Assembly (NCBI RefSeq): GCF_000005505.3
Contig: NC_016133.3
Location: 19,840,001-19,904,000, forward strand
DNA length: 64,000 nucleotides
From: Brachypodium distachyon
Taxonomy: Eukaryota; Streptophyta; Magnoliopsida; Poales; Poaceae
Direction: 5' to 3'
In this document: piece by piece, positions 42,307-54,184 of the stretch
Layout: the number at the start of each line of letters is the position of its first letter
Position numbering within the stretch: position 1 is the stretch's first letter
Notes under the pieces: generated by a model
What the model was told of the DNA's origin: nothing
Seen by the model: only the letters and a program-made list of their open reading frames with translations
Database searches by the model: none
Translations under genes and position numbers: made by a program

Positions 42307-45300
42307 TTACTTGTCCATTCTCACCAAGACATTCACCACCTCTCTCATGGAAGGCCTCAACTGGCAAGCCACCTCTGTGCAGGAAATCGCCAGATCAAGC
42401 AAGTGCAATGCTTTGGCCTGCTCATCTTCAGGCCAGTAGACGATCTCCTCATCTAGGCAGCTCATGACGCTGCAATGATCTGCCTGCTTCAGGTTTGATC
42501 TCATCCATGTCACGATGTCCACACCATCTCCAAATGCAGAATCCACAGGCATCTTCCTGCACAGGAGCTCGAGCAGCACGACTCCGTAGCTGTACACGTC
42601 GCTCTTCTCGGACAACCTTGTTGAGTATCCATGCTCTGAAAATAAAAGTCAACACAACTACACAAGTCAAATCCCGTAGTTGAAGACACAGCGTGGTCTT
42701 ACAGACATATGATGATGCTATGGTACCTGGAGCAATGTAGCCGAGGGTGCCAACAATGACCGACACTGTCGCATCTGAGTCCTCATCGCCGACGATCTTC
42801 CCCATGCCGAAGTCCGTGAGCTTGGGTACTAGCTCGACGTCCATCAGTATGTTGCTTGATTTCACATCCCTATGCACAATCATGGGCACACAATCTTGGT
42901 GCAGATAGGAGAGGCCCTGCGCTACACCAAGTGCTATCTGGTGCCGAGCCATCCAACCAAGGGCTACCTGAGGCTTCCTTTCGTGTAATAGCTCAAAAAG
43001 TGTTCCCTCGGGCATATACTCATAGAGGATTAGGCCGACGTTGCCACGGATGTAGTACCCAGCCATCCTGACGATGTTTCGGTGCTTGACCGTGTTCAGG
43101 ATCTTCATCTCAATTGGGAATTTGCACTGGGACAGATCAACTGTCTTGACTGCCCACTGCTTGCCAAGTTTGCAGTCAGTCCGGTAGACCGTGCCGTGCC
43201 GGCCTTTTCCAATGACATACTTCTCGCTCCAGTTGTCCGTAGCCCGGAGGATGTCTTCGTAGGTCATGTCTTCGGGCAATTCCTCTGTCGAGTCCAGGCT
43301 ACGGAGTGAGACACGTTTGGCCGATAGGCGCCCAGGCATCTTCACAATGTAATGTATTGCAAACAGAGCAGCAACTAAAACAACAACTGTTGGAAGTACC
43401 AAAGCCACAATAATCCATGAGTTTCTGCTGGTTCTATTTTTGACAGATTGTTTCTTGGAGGAGCAAGGTGCATCAATATCAGACCGTACGCATAAGTGAG
43501 GATTCCCCGAAAATCCTTCAGGTGACCGCGCTGCAAACTTTACCCAGCTAGCAGGCAGCTGACCCGAGAGCTCATTGAATGACAGGTTCACAACCAGAAG
43601 TGAGATCATGTTGCTCACCTGGGGCGGTATTGGGCCGTACAACGAGTTCTCTGACAAGTCTAGCACTTCCAGATCCTGAAGGTTACCAAGGCTGCTTGGG
43701 ATTTGGCTGCTCAATCTGTTGTTGCTAATGTTCAGAGTTTTAGATAGGTACTGAAGATTACCTAAACTATGTGGGATAGCTCCTTCAAAATAATTGTCAC
43801 CAAGTTGCAACTCAAGGAGTGCCTGTGTTGCAGTAAAGGAATCTGGTATTGCGCTGGTGAAGTTGTTCCGGTCGAGTAGAAGATTCTGCAGGCTACCAAG
43901 CGTTGTGACCTCTGCTGGTAAACTTCCATTCAGAAGGTTATTTCCAAGATCTAAGCAGACAAGTATTTTGCAATTTCCCAACTGGTGTGGTATCAATCCA
44001 GTCAACATGTTTGACGACATTCGCAGGGTTACAAGATTACTTAGAGCACCAAGTTCGCCAGGTATCGGACCCAGGAGATTGTTACCAGAAAGATCAAGCA
44101 TGGTGAGGTTGGACCATGAACCAATTACAGCTGGTATCCTCCCTTCAAGACGATTGCCACTCATGTCGACGTACGACAACCCTCTATTCGTGCCCAAATC
44201 TGCCGGTAAACTCCCACTGATTTGGTTGTTGTTCAGTTTGAGCCTATACAGAGACTGGCATTTGGCTATCTCACTGGGAAAACCCCCATCAAACAGGTTG
44301 TCTCCAAGATCAAGAATAGCAAGCTGGCCTCCTGTGCACAGGCCAGGCGGAATTGCGCCGTGGAAGCGGTTGCCAGTGAGGTCGACACGTACGATTCCCG
44401 GCGTCGTGTTGAACCCCAGGTCTTGTGGCAGCTCGCCGGTGAAGCTGTTGCTGTACAAGGTGATCTCTCTTAGATTCCTCATGTGAGTGATCTCTGAATG
44501 TATCTCACCGCTCAGGCTGTTGTTGTTGAGGTACAGCTCCACCATGTCAGCCAATCGCCACAGCGCTGGGGGAACAGGCCCATGGAGCAAGTTGTTAAAT
44601 AGATACAGCTTCTGCAGTTGGCTGAGCTCCGCGATCTCCGGCGGTATCGTCCCAGAAAGGCTGTTGTTCTGCAGCTCAAGGTCCACCAGTCCCCGGCAAT
44701 TCCTAACTTCCGGTGGAATTCTCCCCGTAAAGCCGTTGTCCGCGGCCGAGAACATCTGCAGTTGGCTCAAATTACCAATAAACAGAGGAATTGAGCCTGT
44801 GAATCGGTTTCCATTCAGGTAGAGCATGGTCAAGGATTGGCACCGCCCAATTGCCCCAGGAACAGAGCCTGTGAACCAATTGTTCGACACCACCAATTCT
44901 TCCAGGCTCACAAGCTCACCGATACTCGCCGGCAATTCCCCGGTGAACGCGTTGTCGCCAAGGTAGAGCTTCTGCAAATTTGGCATGGCGGCGAAGAAAT
45001 CGGGCACCTCGCCGCTGATTTCGTTGTCTGGTAGATAAAGGACGGTGAGGTTGACGCAGTTGGCGAGGCTCTGTGGGAGCTCGCCGGCGAGCTTGTTGGA
45101 GAAGAGGCTGAGATAGAGTAGCCGGCAAGGAGCTGAGAACTCCGGTATTGGGCCGGAGAGGTTGTTGTTGCTGAGGTCCAGGTAAGTGAGCCGCGGGAGA
45201 GCGGAGAATTCCGGGGGAATCTCGCCGGAGAAAGAGTTGGCGCTGAGGTCGAGGTACTCGAGAATCATCGAGGGGGACGGAGGGATGTCCCCCGTGAGCG

Positions 45301-45889
45301 CGTTGGTGTTGAGGTCGAGCTTCCGGAGAAGACTACGTGAGGAGAGGAGCTCCGCGGGGACGGTGCCGGAGAGGAGGTTGAAGGCGAGGACGAGCTCCGT
45401 GAGCGCGGAGCACGCGGCGAGCGCCGCGGGCACCGGGCCCGTGAGGCTGTTCCGGCTGAGGTCGAGCGCCGCCAGCGCCGGGAGCGCGCACAGGCGCGGC
45501 GCGGACGAGGCGAGGGCGCCGGAGAGACCGGAGCCGGAGAGGTTGACGGCGGAGACTTCGCCCGTGGTGGCAGCGGAGCAGGTGACGCCGAGGAACGCGC
45601 AGTGGTGGTGGTGGTGGCGTTTGGAGGCGGGGGATGAGGTGTGGTTGACGCCGGTGCGGAGCCATGTTGGGAGGAGGAAGCGCTGGGCGGCTGGGGGGAG
45701 CGCCGCGAGGAAGGAGAGCAGGATGGCCGTGGTGGAGCCGGTGCCAGCGGCAGCGGAGGTGTTCGGGGGCGGGGGCGGCGCGGAGGTAACCAGCGGGAGG
45801 AAGAATAGGAGGAGCAGGAGCAAGGGGAATTGCGACATGCTAGCGAGGGAGCGGAGGCTTCTTGCAGGAGCAGGGGCCGCAGCACGCAT
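42307..45889 (-). CDS. LRR receptor-like serine/threonine kinase, two exons
   Basis: Exons 45,889-42,727 and 42,635-42,307 encode about 1,163 residues. The intron (GT at 42,726, AG at 42,636) splits a codon after base one and restores GYIAP-EHGYSTR in the activation segment. A hydrophobic signal peptide follows Met18 (SQFPLLLLLLFFLPLV), so translation may begin at Met18. More than 20 LRRs follow (repeating LxxLxLxxNxLxGxIP), then a membrane helix at about 825-849 and a kinase from 892: VIGKGRHGTVY, Lys915 in WAVK, HRD with Asp1008, DFG at 1026-1028. All catalytic residues are present and the His-Arg-Asp makes it an RD kinase. The protein should act at the plasma membrane as a ligand receptor. 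The architecture fits LRR-RLK subfamily XI (PEPR-like), but the ligand cannot be told. A LINE lies just beyond its 3' end and a paralogue remnant at 35.5 kb. Confidence 0.93.
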
Positions 45890-48800
45890 GAGTTTGAACG
45901 GTGAAGTGGCGCTGGCCTGCGGGTTGAGATGGTGGTGCTTTCAAAGGAAGGAACCGAGGGAAACAATGGAGCCATGGAGATGGTGGCCGCGGCATCGCCG
46001 AGTGGGGCCAACGTCTCTAGCCGTGGAGCCCCATTGGATTCTCTTAAAATCAAAATTTTGGTCCGTTCAATTTATTGCAAAATCGAAAGTCCAATATGAA
46101 CACAAATTTCAGGACGGATATGATGAAACTAGTTTGAGCTCTTTACTGAAAAGAGGAATTATCGAGCATTAGCATCGATCATTATCGAGCCAAGTATCTC
46201 TTCAAAACCGAGCATTAGCCAAAAATGACAGTGCCCCGGCTAGAGAACACATCTTTAACTCTTATAAGACCCAACCAAAAAGGAGAATCATTCGGTTTAT
46301 TACTAGCTTGAGATAGGGTGTTGGAACGAAGGTATTTATTCCAAAGTAGCTATTGCCACATGCCTTCCTCATTCCATAATTTAAACAACCATTTGTTAAG
46401 TAAACACTTATTTTTTAAATCCAGAAGTTCTCTATATCTAGTCCCCCTTGGTCTTTAGGGCAGGCGTAAATCTTTTGGTATATGTTTCTAATAAGTTGGT
46501 AAAACTTAAAAAAGTTTGATGTAGCTTCATTCAATTTTACGTACAACAACCACATGTATTCTTAGACACCAATTGGACTAACGAAATATGACTTATATGA
46601 TACAAAAGGTATATCATTAAAAACCTTTTTTAATACGAATTAACTTAATGATATACTTTTTGTGCAATCAATATATATTTTGTTAATCAAATTGATGATC
46701 TAGGAATACAAGAACCATATAAATCTGAAAGGAGGGAGTACTATTCAGAAACATGTGGTATGGTAGACTACCATGTTAGATAATTTATATAATAAAAGTG
46801 GTGGCGTATCCGATGAAAACCACCTCTACAGTAAAACTCAATGAAAGCCATTGTAAAACGTAAAAGAAATTCTCAAGCAATTGCATATGGTAGGGAAGTT
46901 ATGTTTCATATATGTGTGAAATATCAGATCCAAACTCAATCCCATTTAATGGCAATGAAAAAACCAACATAAATAATGTTTCTTCACTGTTTGACGCTAT
47001 TCGCTTGCATATTTTGTTCTTTATTTCTTCCAAATGCAATTGAGTTTCGATATGAAATTTTGCATCTTCATGGAACATCACATCTCCAACATACAGTACT
47101 TTTTAAAAAATTGTTGCGAAACTTCTAAACATAATTTCTATGAAGTTTGTACAGTTTGCACCGTGAGAGTGATTTTCGCCGATGTTTGGCCATAAAAGTA
47201 GCTTTGGAAAACAGGACACTCATACCGCACTGAGTCTAACAGCGCCGCATTTTTTTTCCTACAATGGGATTAGCATCATATGATGGATGTACTTAACAAT
47301 GATCACGAACATATAGTATATTTTAACACGTGTGTGTGTAGGGTCTGGAGAAAGAGCTAGATGCGTTGTTCTATTTTTATGTTTGTCATAAATTTTCTGA
47401 AACCTCAATCAGCTTGCAAAGCCTCCTTGTACTAAAATTTCAGTTACATGTTAAAATTTCTTCCGCTGCACTTTTAGGTGAAGTTTTGAGCTAACTGAGA
47501 ATTAGAAACTACTGTACAAATTTATAAGCCGCAAAAACTTTTGTTTATGAATTCCTATGTAAATTCATATAACTAAGCAACAAAGATTATTATCACAAAA
47601 CAAAACAAACTTAACGAACTCTCTACAAGAGCAAAATGAAAGTAGTGTCAAAAAAGAGAGCAAAATGAAAATCACTTACAAGGGGAAATCTGGCATACTC
47701 AAACATAATCTTGGGCCACTACTTATGCCCTTAATTATATTATATAATTAATCTTGTATTGGAGCACAACATCATGTTTTCTAAATCTGATAAAGTAATT
47801 ATTGTGCTCTCGTTAGTATATTCAGGAAGTGTTGACATCTGGAAGATCCTTCAAATCAATATTTTTCGCACCACAAAGATATGATTCGTGCATGCAGTGG
47901 AGCAGCTAGTGGTAATTCCGAAATTGACATGAATTTGTTTAGAAGAATTGCCTATACACCCTATGAAGTTCGGCCAGTTTCCAGTAACCAACTTTTGTGC
48001 AGAGAGGGTGACATCCATCATCTATCTGAATTACTAGTTAATTAGCCCACTAATGCTGCAGATTTGCAATGGAGTATATATATGATAACCTCGTCAGGTT
48101 GTGATCTTCCAAACGTGGAAAGCTTGTTTGAAGTATATATTTTTCACCAGTATATATATGTTCAGCTATTTTTTTAAAAGATAAAGAAGATTGCTCTCCA
48201 GGCTCTGCCTCCAATGGATACAGAGACAGAGACAATGTATTTCATAAAAATTAAAGAACAAGTATTAAATGTATACTTGTGTTAGAATTTTACATCCCAA
48301 ACTTATTTATTAAAAAATGAAAGAACATGAAGTAATAAATGTATACTTGTGTCTGAATTCATAAAAGCATGCATCTCCAGGTGGTGACATTGGAGCTCTT
48401 TTGGTACTTGATGGTTCAATTTATGCTTGTTCTGAATGCTTGTACTCCCTTAGACATTTTCATCTTTTCTATCTCCCTTTCATCTGGCTTGCTTTGACTT
48501 TAGTATGGTCTGCAAAGAGCAATTATTATATTACAGAATTATCTATTCATCTATGTACTTGACACAGCATGATGAACTTGATGACCCTCTTTTATCCAGA
48601 GTAGCAACGCACCAAGAGATAGCATTTCCTAGCTTCCTTTTTACGTTTCGTTTCGAAGAGAAGACATACTTTTTTTTGGCGAGACTCAAAGAGAAGACAT
48701 ACGAGATAAAACTATACAAGTATTGTTGTAAACAATCTAGTGAATAAATACAGAAACCAGCTGAGACAATCTAGTGAATATATACAACTATGGAAGTACT

Positions 48801-49147
48801 GTTGTAAAACTATTCAAGGACGGTGTTCAGCTGAGTTTCCCCCCAAGAAAACACTGTGTTCAGCTGAGACAAGAAACGTTCGCATGGAGAAGACTCATGA
48901 CAAATTGAAAATTGATAGAAGATTGTCCATCCATCAGCCTGCAATTGGTTGCCTGTAAAACTTTCTTCTTCAGTTCAGACTTTTTTTTAAAGGAAAGGCC
49001 TGCAATAGCTATCACCCATGTTCAAATTACCACTCTTGGAGGAAACAGTCCCGGACAGACCCTGAAAACAGACAACTCAGATCTGTTGTCATGTTCTTCG
49101 TTCTGTTTTGGTACGCCCATAAAGCATACAAAGCAGAAAAAACACTA
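45890..49147. other. LRR kinase promoter side and intergenic DNA, no gene
   Basis: The first 200-300 bases are the upstream region of the kinase. The rest is AT-rich with stops in every frame. Near 46,570-46,740 a palindromic stretch (AAAGGTATATCATTAA against TTAATGATATACTTTT) ending GAAAGGAGGGAGTA looks like a decayed MITE. No RNA gene is recognised. Confidence 0.5.
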
Positions 49148-49262
49148 CTCCCTCTCCGGCCGGAATTACTTGTCGAAATATTACATGTATCTGGATGCTT
49201 TTTACACATAGATACACCCGTATTTGGACAAATTTGAGACAAGTAATACCGATCGGAGGGAG
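49148..49262. mobile_element. Stowaway MITE, 115 bp, with TA duplication
   Basis: Begins CTCCCTCTCCGGCCGGAATT and ends AATACCGATCGGAGGGAG, imperfect inverted repeats, with TA at 49,146-49,147 and 49,263-49,264. The inside includes ACTTGTCGAAATATTACATG and GAGACAAGTAAT, a very common Triticeae Stowaway type. A second family member is at 24,310-24,410. Confidence 0.88.
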
Positions 49263-49426
49263 TAGTTTTGTTTAAACCTTGGGGAGTACTGTAGTTTAAG
49301 GTAAAATCCGGACATGTTGTTTTTGTTGGAATATTAAGCAATATCGAGAATAACGATTTAATGAGTAGTTCTACAATATAAATCATAACGACAGTAGCAA
49401 CTATCATGTGCATCTCAAATATACTG

Positions 49427-49550
49427 CTTCCTCCGTCCAACAAAGGATGTCTCAATTTTAACTAAATTTGAATGCATCTATACACTAAGTCATGTCTAAA
49501 TACATTCAAATTTTGACAAACTTGATACATCTTTTGTTGGACGGAGGAAG
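49427..49550. mobile_element. Stowaway MITE, about 124 bp
   Basis: CTTCCTCCGTCCAACAAAGG at the left is matched by ATCTTTTGTTGGACGGAGGAAG at the right in inverted orientation, and the interior (AAATTTGAATGCATCTATAC against CTAAATACATTCAAATTTTG) is also self-complementary. TA follows the right end; at the left the border is blurred by three extra bases. Confidence 0.8.
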
Positions 49551-49559
49551 TATAATTAT

Positions 49560-50990
49560 TTAACAACACAAGCAACGGAACATAAACTTGCAGATCATCA
49601 CTAAGCAGTAGATTGGATCACAAGTTACGTACTGTTTCGTTGGAAAGGAAGACGTTGTTGCGGCTGCGTTCGCTTGACGAAGTTGCTGATGAAGAAGGTG
49701 GCGGTGAGTCACGCACCCGCCGGCTCGAGGAGGTAGACGACCCGTGGTGGCAAGGAAGCGAGCAGTCATGTGGAGCGCTTCCCAAGAACCTTATCCGCCC
49801 TCTCCCCGTAAAGCACGCCGGCGCTCGAGATGGATTAGACTACGCCGCAGGCGCAAAAGCGAGAGATAGGCGAAACTCTAATTCGGTTTGACGTGGTGTT
49901 AATCGAGGGACGGTGGCGGCTCAATATATAGTCACGCAGGTACAGGTCAGTTCGAATTTAGAAAACCGGAACCGACTCCACAAAATCCGATACACGTCCA
50001 TAACAGATTCCAATTACCTTGCGTGGCAAAAATCTCCTAACCACGTGAGGAGATAGAGCCTGGCCCCGCACCGACCCGGCTCGGCCTCGAAACCGATACA
50101 CAAGACGCAGCGCGCACGTCGTGACGAGGCGAGGCGAGGAGGAGCGTGTTTGGGGATTTCCTCTTGCTCACTTTGCTACTAGGTGAATACCAACCTTCTT
50201 TATATATTGATCTAACTCAATCTAAACTAGCAAGGTGGGACTATTCTCACTCCTCTCATCCCACTTCATGAATTGGCCTTTGAGATTTTTCAGAATTTAT
50301 ATAGAGCATGGGCCTTGGGCTGATCAGGTCCACTCATACCCAAAATTCTAACAATCCCCCACCAGATCTCAAATACCTATTTAGAAATTTGCCTGTTCTC
50401 ACTACTTGTTTATATACTAGTGTTTTAGTAGAAACTGTTAAGTTGAACTTCCGCATACAACCTTAAGTTGCATCCATCCACACTCACAATGGACTAAGCC
50501 TTGAATTGCAAGCTGACCTGAAATACATTTTACTCATAGTCAACCAGTACGGAGCTATCAGTAGTCTACCCCGCGGGTGGAGCATATGCGTCGTACTCCG
50601 TGGTCTCTTTATGAGCTTACTAGAGATCAGCCAAATCTTATAGACTGCGACATTAGACAGTCGGACTCATATATGTGTGTTCTTTCAAGAATACTTTGTA
50701 GTACAACATCTTTTGGTAATCATAGCCGCAATGAACACAATAAGGCATGTCACCAACCTGCCTTACAACATTTTGAGAGTCGTGCATCTTCACATAGAGA
50801 GGGTTATAACATACTCTCCTCTGTCATACCGATAGTTTCGTTCTTCCAAGATCCTACTTCACGGGATCTCCGATCACATAGGTTGGGTTACCACTACGGT
50901 GTAACACTCATGTGTCTCAACCCCATCTCCCTCGATGTACTCTCTATCACATTACGTGATAGTCCCTTGGTAAAGGGATCTGTGTGAGAA
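49560..50990 (-). mobile_element. 3' end of a Copia retrotransposon (LTR plus RNase H tail)
   Basis: On the minus strand, 50,990-50,920 encodes DPFTKGLSRNVIESTSREMG, the end of a Copia RNase H domain, with the stop at 50,894-50,896. A non-coding 3' region follows, then a purine tract (GGTGGGGGA at about 50,363-50,355) directly before TGTTAGAATTTTGGG, the start of the 3' LTR at 50,353. The LTR continues to about 49,560 and includes TATATATTGAG near 49,930 (minus). gag, integrase and most of pol are missing: coding similarity stops at about 50,992. The left LTR end is approximate. Confidence 0.7.
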
Positions 50991-52770
50991 CCCGGAATTA
51001 ACTTCCAGACCCTCCATGTGTTTAACTTCATCAGTCCAGGATCAAGCTGGTGAACGCATACAAAATGAGTACCATTGCACAACAAAACAAAGATAAAATA
51101 AACTTTATTATTAATATGCCAAAAGACTTACAAAGTGCAATGACTCATGACATTATACAATCAGAAATTAGCGGAAATAAAATGCGTAGAGACTCCATCT
51201 CAGCCACAGGCAATCGAGGTAGTCCACGTGACCTCACTCATCGAGATCCTCCTAGTAGATGTAGTTAGCATCCTCATCTTCATAGAACTCTGAATATCAA
51301 CAAAAATGCAATGCGATGAATACATTACGTACTCAGCGTGCCCCCTCAGGAAACCTGAATAACTACATGTATGGCTTCAAAGGAAGGCTATATGGTTATA
51401 TTGCATAAAAGCGATTTTATTTGAAATACAACCATAATTTTGATGAAAGCGGTTTTACACCAAAACAAGTTTTATATGGTATCAATCCAATGACGTTCAA
51501 CAACGACACCGAATAGGCGGCGGGATCCTCATGACCCGGCGGCACAATCGACCTATGTCGATCCAACACACTCACACACCAACACCGAGAAATAGAGAGA
51601 TGACAGGTAGATGACCCAAAGTGCCACTTCACTCGTCCATTAACCGTGGACACGGCTATTCAAATAGTTTTGACTCTGCAGAGTTTGTACACTAGACCCA
51701 CATGAAACCGACGTGTTACCCCGCTGCTGTCCTCCCGTCGGAGTAGCAATGGCGTCGATTACGTGACCTTTCAATCAATGATTCTTGGTATTGTCTCAGC
51801 CCGCTAAGGTTTCCTAGTCGGAGGTGTGTACGTCCACCTGCTAAAGGCCCCTCTTGCGCCAAACAACGGCCGCAGCTGCCAGGGATAGCAAGTCCCTCAA
51901 GTCTCCGCGAGACCCAATCCACCACTTGGCCGAGACGCCACCAATTCACGTTGACCTAGTTGGTACGCCATACCCATATAGGCATGTGGTTGCACTGGTT
52001 ATGTGAAGTAAACGAAAATTGGGCATTTTCCCTTATAGAGTACAACGGCAAACCACAAACTCGAGGGACTCCAACCCACTCCACCAACAATTCGATGCCT
52101 CCATACCCTTGATAAGTTCACCAGAATAGTTTTAAAACACACAATCGACACTTGTCGTACAAGTCCGACCACACTCAGCATCGACATGCTCACAATAATT
52201 CAGTTTTAAAAAGAAGGCGAAGTATCGAGTGAAAACTGGATTTCAGTGAAAACCTGCAAACTCGCAACGTGGGCCATCGGATCAAAAACGGATGGCCTAG
52301 ATCAAAGGTGGGATTTCTACTCAACCACTTACTGCACTTTGCACATAACCCCCTGTGGTTGTAAGAATTAACCCCCTTCCTATCCTCTTCCTAATCCCGT
52401 TCCCATCCCCTTCCTAGCTCCATGCGACGGCGACGACGACTGCTGCGCTGCCCCGATGCGATGGCGACTAGGCGGCTGCTGTGTCGACGCGGCGGCGATT
52501 CTGTTGCCCTGGCGCTTCCCTCTCGTGATGGCGGTTCTGCAGCTGCCCCGCTGCGCCGGCTTGACGGCATCTCGGAGGCCACGGCGCCACCGGCGACGGC
52601 GAGTCGACGGCCGCGGTGGTACGCCAGCGCGAAGGATTCTTGCCGACCAAGGCGCTCCCCAGAACGACGGCATCTTGCCACCCACGGTGCTGCCGCAATG
52701 GTGATTCGGCGGTCGGGCGCGTCCCCCCGGGATGGCTTCAGACTTTCAGAGGCGTCCCCGACTAAAGCTT
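50991..52770. other. Repeat-like DNA without supported coding content
   Basis: Phrases such as GATCCTCATGACCCGGCGGC (51,520-51,540) and GGTGTGTACGTCCACCTG (51,822-51,840) have the look of non-coding LTR-element sequence of Triticeae, but no coding domain supports an assignment. The GC-rich part at 52,415-52,740 has overlapping open frames on both strands, none recognisable. It ends at the target duplication of the Mutator-like element. Confidence 0.4.
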
Positions 52771-52779
52771 GATTTCAGA
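52771..52779. repeat. 9 bp target-site duplication of the MULE, left copy
   Basis: GATTTCAGA, identical to 61,888-61,896 and directly outside the inverted repeat. Confidence 0.93.
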
Positions 52780-53050
52780 GCTAATTTTTTTTAAATAATA
52801 CGATTTTTTAATCATTTTCAAAAATAATACGCGTTTTTAAATTTTTTTAAAAATAATACGGCCTCGGCCAGGCGGAGGCCGACTGGGCCCAGTCGGCCTG
52901 GTCCAAGCCGATTAGGCCCAGTCGGCCTCGGCCAGGCCGAGTGCAGGCCGCTTGCGCCCGGGATGCCCAACTGGCGCCCCAGTCGGCTTGAGCTAGGCCG
53001 ACTGGCCAGTCGGCTTCGCCTGGGCCGACTGGAGCCGACCGCGCGCGGGC
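52780..53050 (+). repeat. MULE terminal inverted repeat, left
   Basis: The outer 80 bases are AT-rich with AATAATACG repeated three times (near 52,793, 52,831 and 52,851). The inner part is built from repeated CAGTCGGCCT and AGGCCGACTGG blocks. It matches the right end in inverted orientation over about 260-300 bases with substitutions and small indels. Confidence 0.85.
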
Positions 53051-53534
53051 CCTCCTGCCTTTCTCTTTTTCCTTTATTTCCTCCCTTCTTCCTCCCCAGG
53101 CCGAGCCCGAGCAGCCCAGCGCCATCGCCAACTCCCTTCTGTTCTTCCTCTTCCCTTCTTCCTTCCTTGCTAATGCCCCCAATTTGTAGCCAAAATTAGT
53201 GAGTTTTGTTCCCGTTTAACCCACAAAACTGCATCCCCTTACTATTTAGCACCCAATGACACCTTGATCTACTCTTTTCGTTGAACATTTTGAGCTAATT
53301 TCGTGTTCCTAAGTTGGGGCAATGGTGGTGGTTTGGAGGAGTTTGGAGGTGGTGGTGGTGCTCATCCGGTGACCGTGAGGCTGCTCGAGGTTGGGGTTCG
53401 CACACTTCAAGGGTAAATTCTAATCTCTCACGTATTTATCCTATAATGTATATGTTTATGAGGATATGTGTGTACGTATATATAGAAGTATGTTTTAGCG
53501 TTTGGTAGTGCTCATTGTTTTGGACAACTGTTAA
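53051..53534 (+). other. Probable MURA promoter and 5' leader
   Basis: A pyrimidine-rich stretch (CCTTTATTTCCTCCCTTCTT, 53,070-53,090) follows the inverted repeat. A GC-richer block at about 53,310-53,412 ends CACTTCAAG before GGTAAATT and could be a non-coding first exon. The matching acceptor would be TTTTTTTAG just before GCATCAGAGATG at 54,170-54,187. Confidence 0.35.
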
Positions 53535-54175
53535 TGTCGTACTGCTTAGTATTTGATGCGTCTAAATATTATGGCCGGGAGTAATATGTTTTGGTAGAAT
53601 AGATTTTTTTTGATGCCGTACTATTTAGTATTTGACGCGTATTAATATTTTTAATATGCCGTACTGCTTAGTATTTGACGCGTATTAATATTTTTAATAT
53701 GCCATACTGCTTAGTATTTGACGCGTATTAATATTTTTTATATGACGTACTGCTTAGTATTTGACGCGTATTAACATTTTTTATATGCCGTACTGCTTAG
53801 TATTTGACGCGTATTAATATTTTTTATATGCCGTACTGCTTAGTATTTGACGCGTATTAATATTTTTTATTTGCCGTACTGATTAGTATTTGACGCGTAT
53901 TAATATTTTTTTTTGGATGCCGTACTGCTTAGTATTTGACGCGTATTAACATATTTTATATGTCGTACTGCTTAGTATTTGACGCGTATTAATATTTTTT
54001 ATATGCCGTACTGCTTAGTATTTGACGCGTCTAAACATTTTTTATATGCCGTACTGCTAAGTATTTGACGCGTATTAATATTTGTAATATGCCGTACTGC
54101 TTAGTATTTGACGCGTCTAAACATTTTTTATATGCCGTACTGCTTAGTATTTGACGCGTCTAAACATTTTTTTAG
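53535..54175 (+). repeat. 43 bp tandem repeat, about 14 copies, before the MURA start
   Basis: The phrase GCCGTACTGCTTAGTATTTG followed by ACGCGT recurs at about 53,535, 53,616, 53,659 and then every 42-46 bases to 54,134. The copies differ by point changes and by the length of the T-run in ATTAATATTTTTTATAT. The array ends nine bases before the MURA start codon at 54,185. Each unit carries ACGCGT and TATTAATATT. It may be a 5'-UTR intron, a promoter array, or both. Confidence 0.9.
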
Positions 54176-54184
54176 GCATCAGAG

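Noticed and set aside
45186..46172. Plus-strand frame of 328 codons over the start of the LRR kinase gene
   Set aside because: Opposite strand of the LRR and signal-peptide coding region. No recognisable content; the minus-strand product is complete and conserved.
49613..49891. Plus-strand frame of 92 codons rich in charged residues
   Set aside because: It lies inside the region read on the other strand as a Copia LTR leader and has no recognisable motif.
52963..53199. Possible small Ser/Pro-rich protein at the left MULE end
   Set aside because: The frame lies across the inverted repeat and a pyrimidine tract and has no counterpart or motif.
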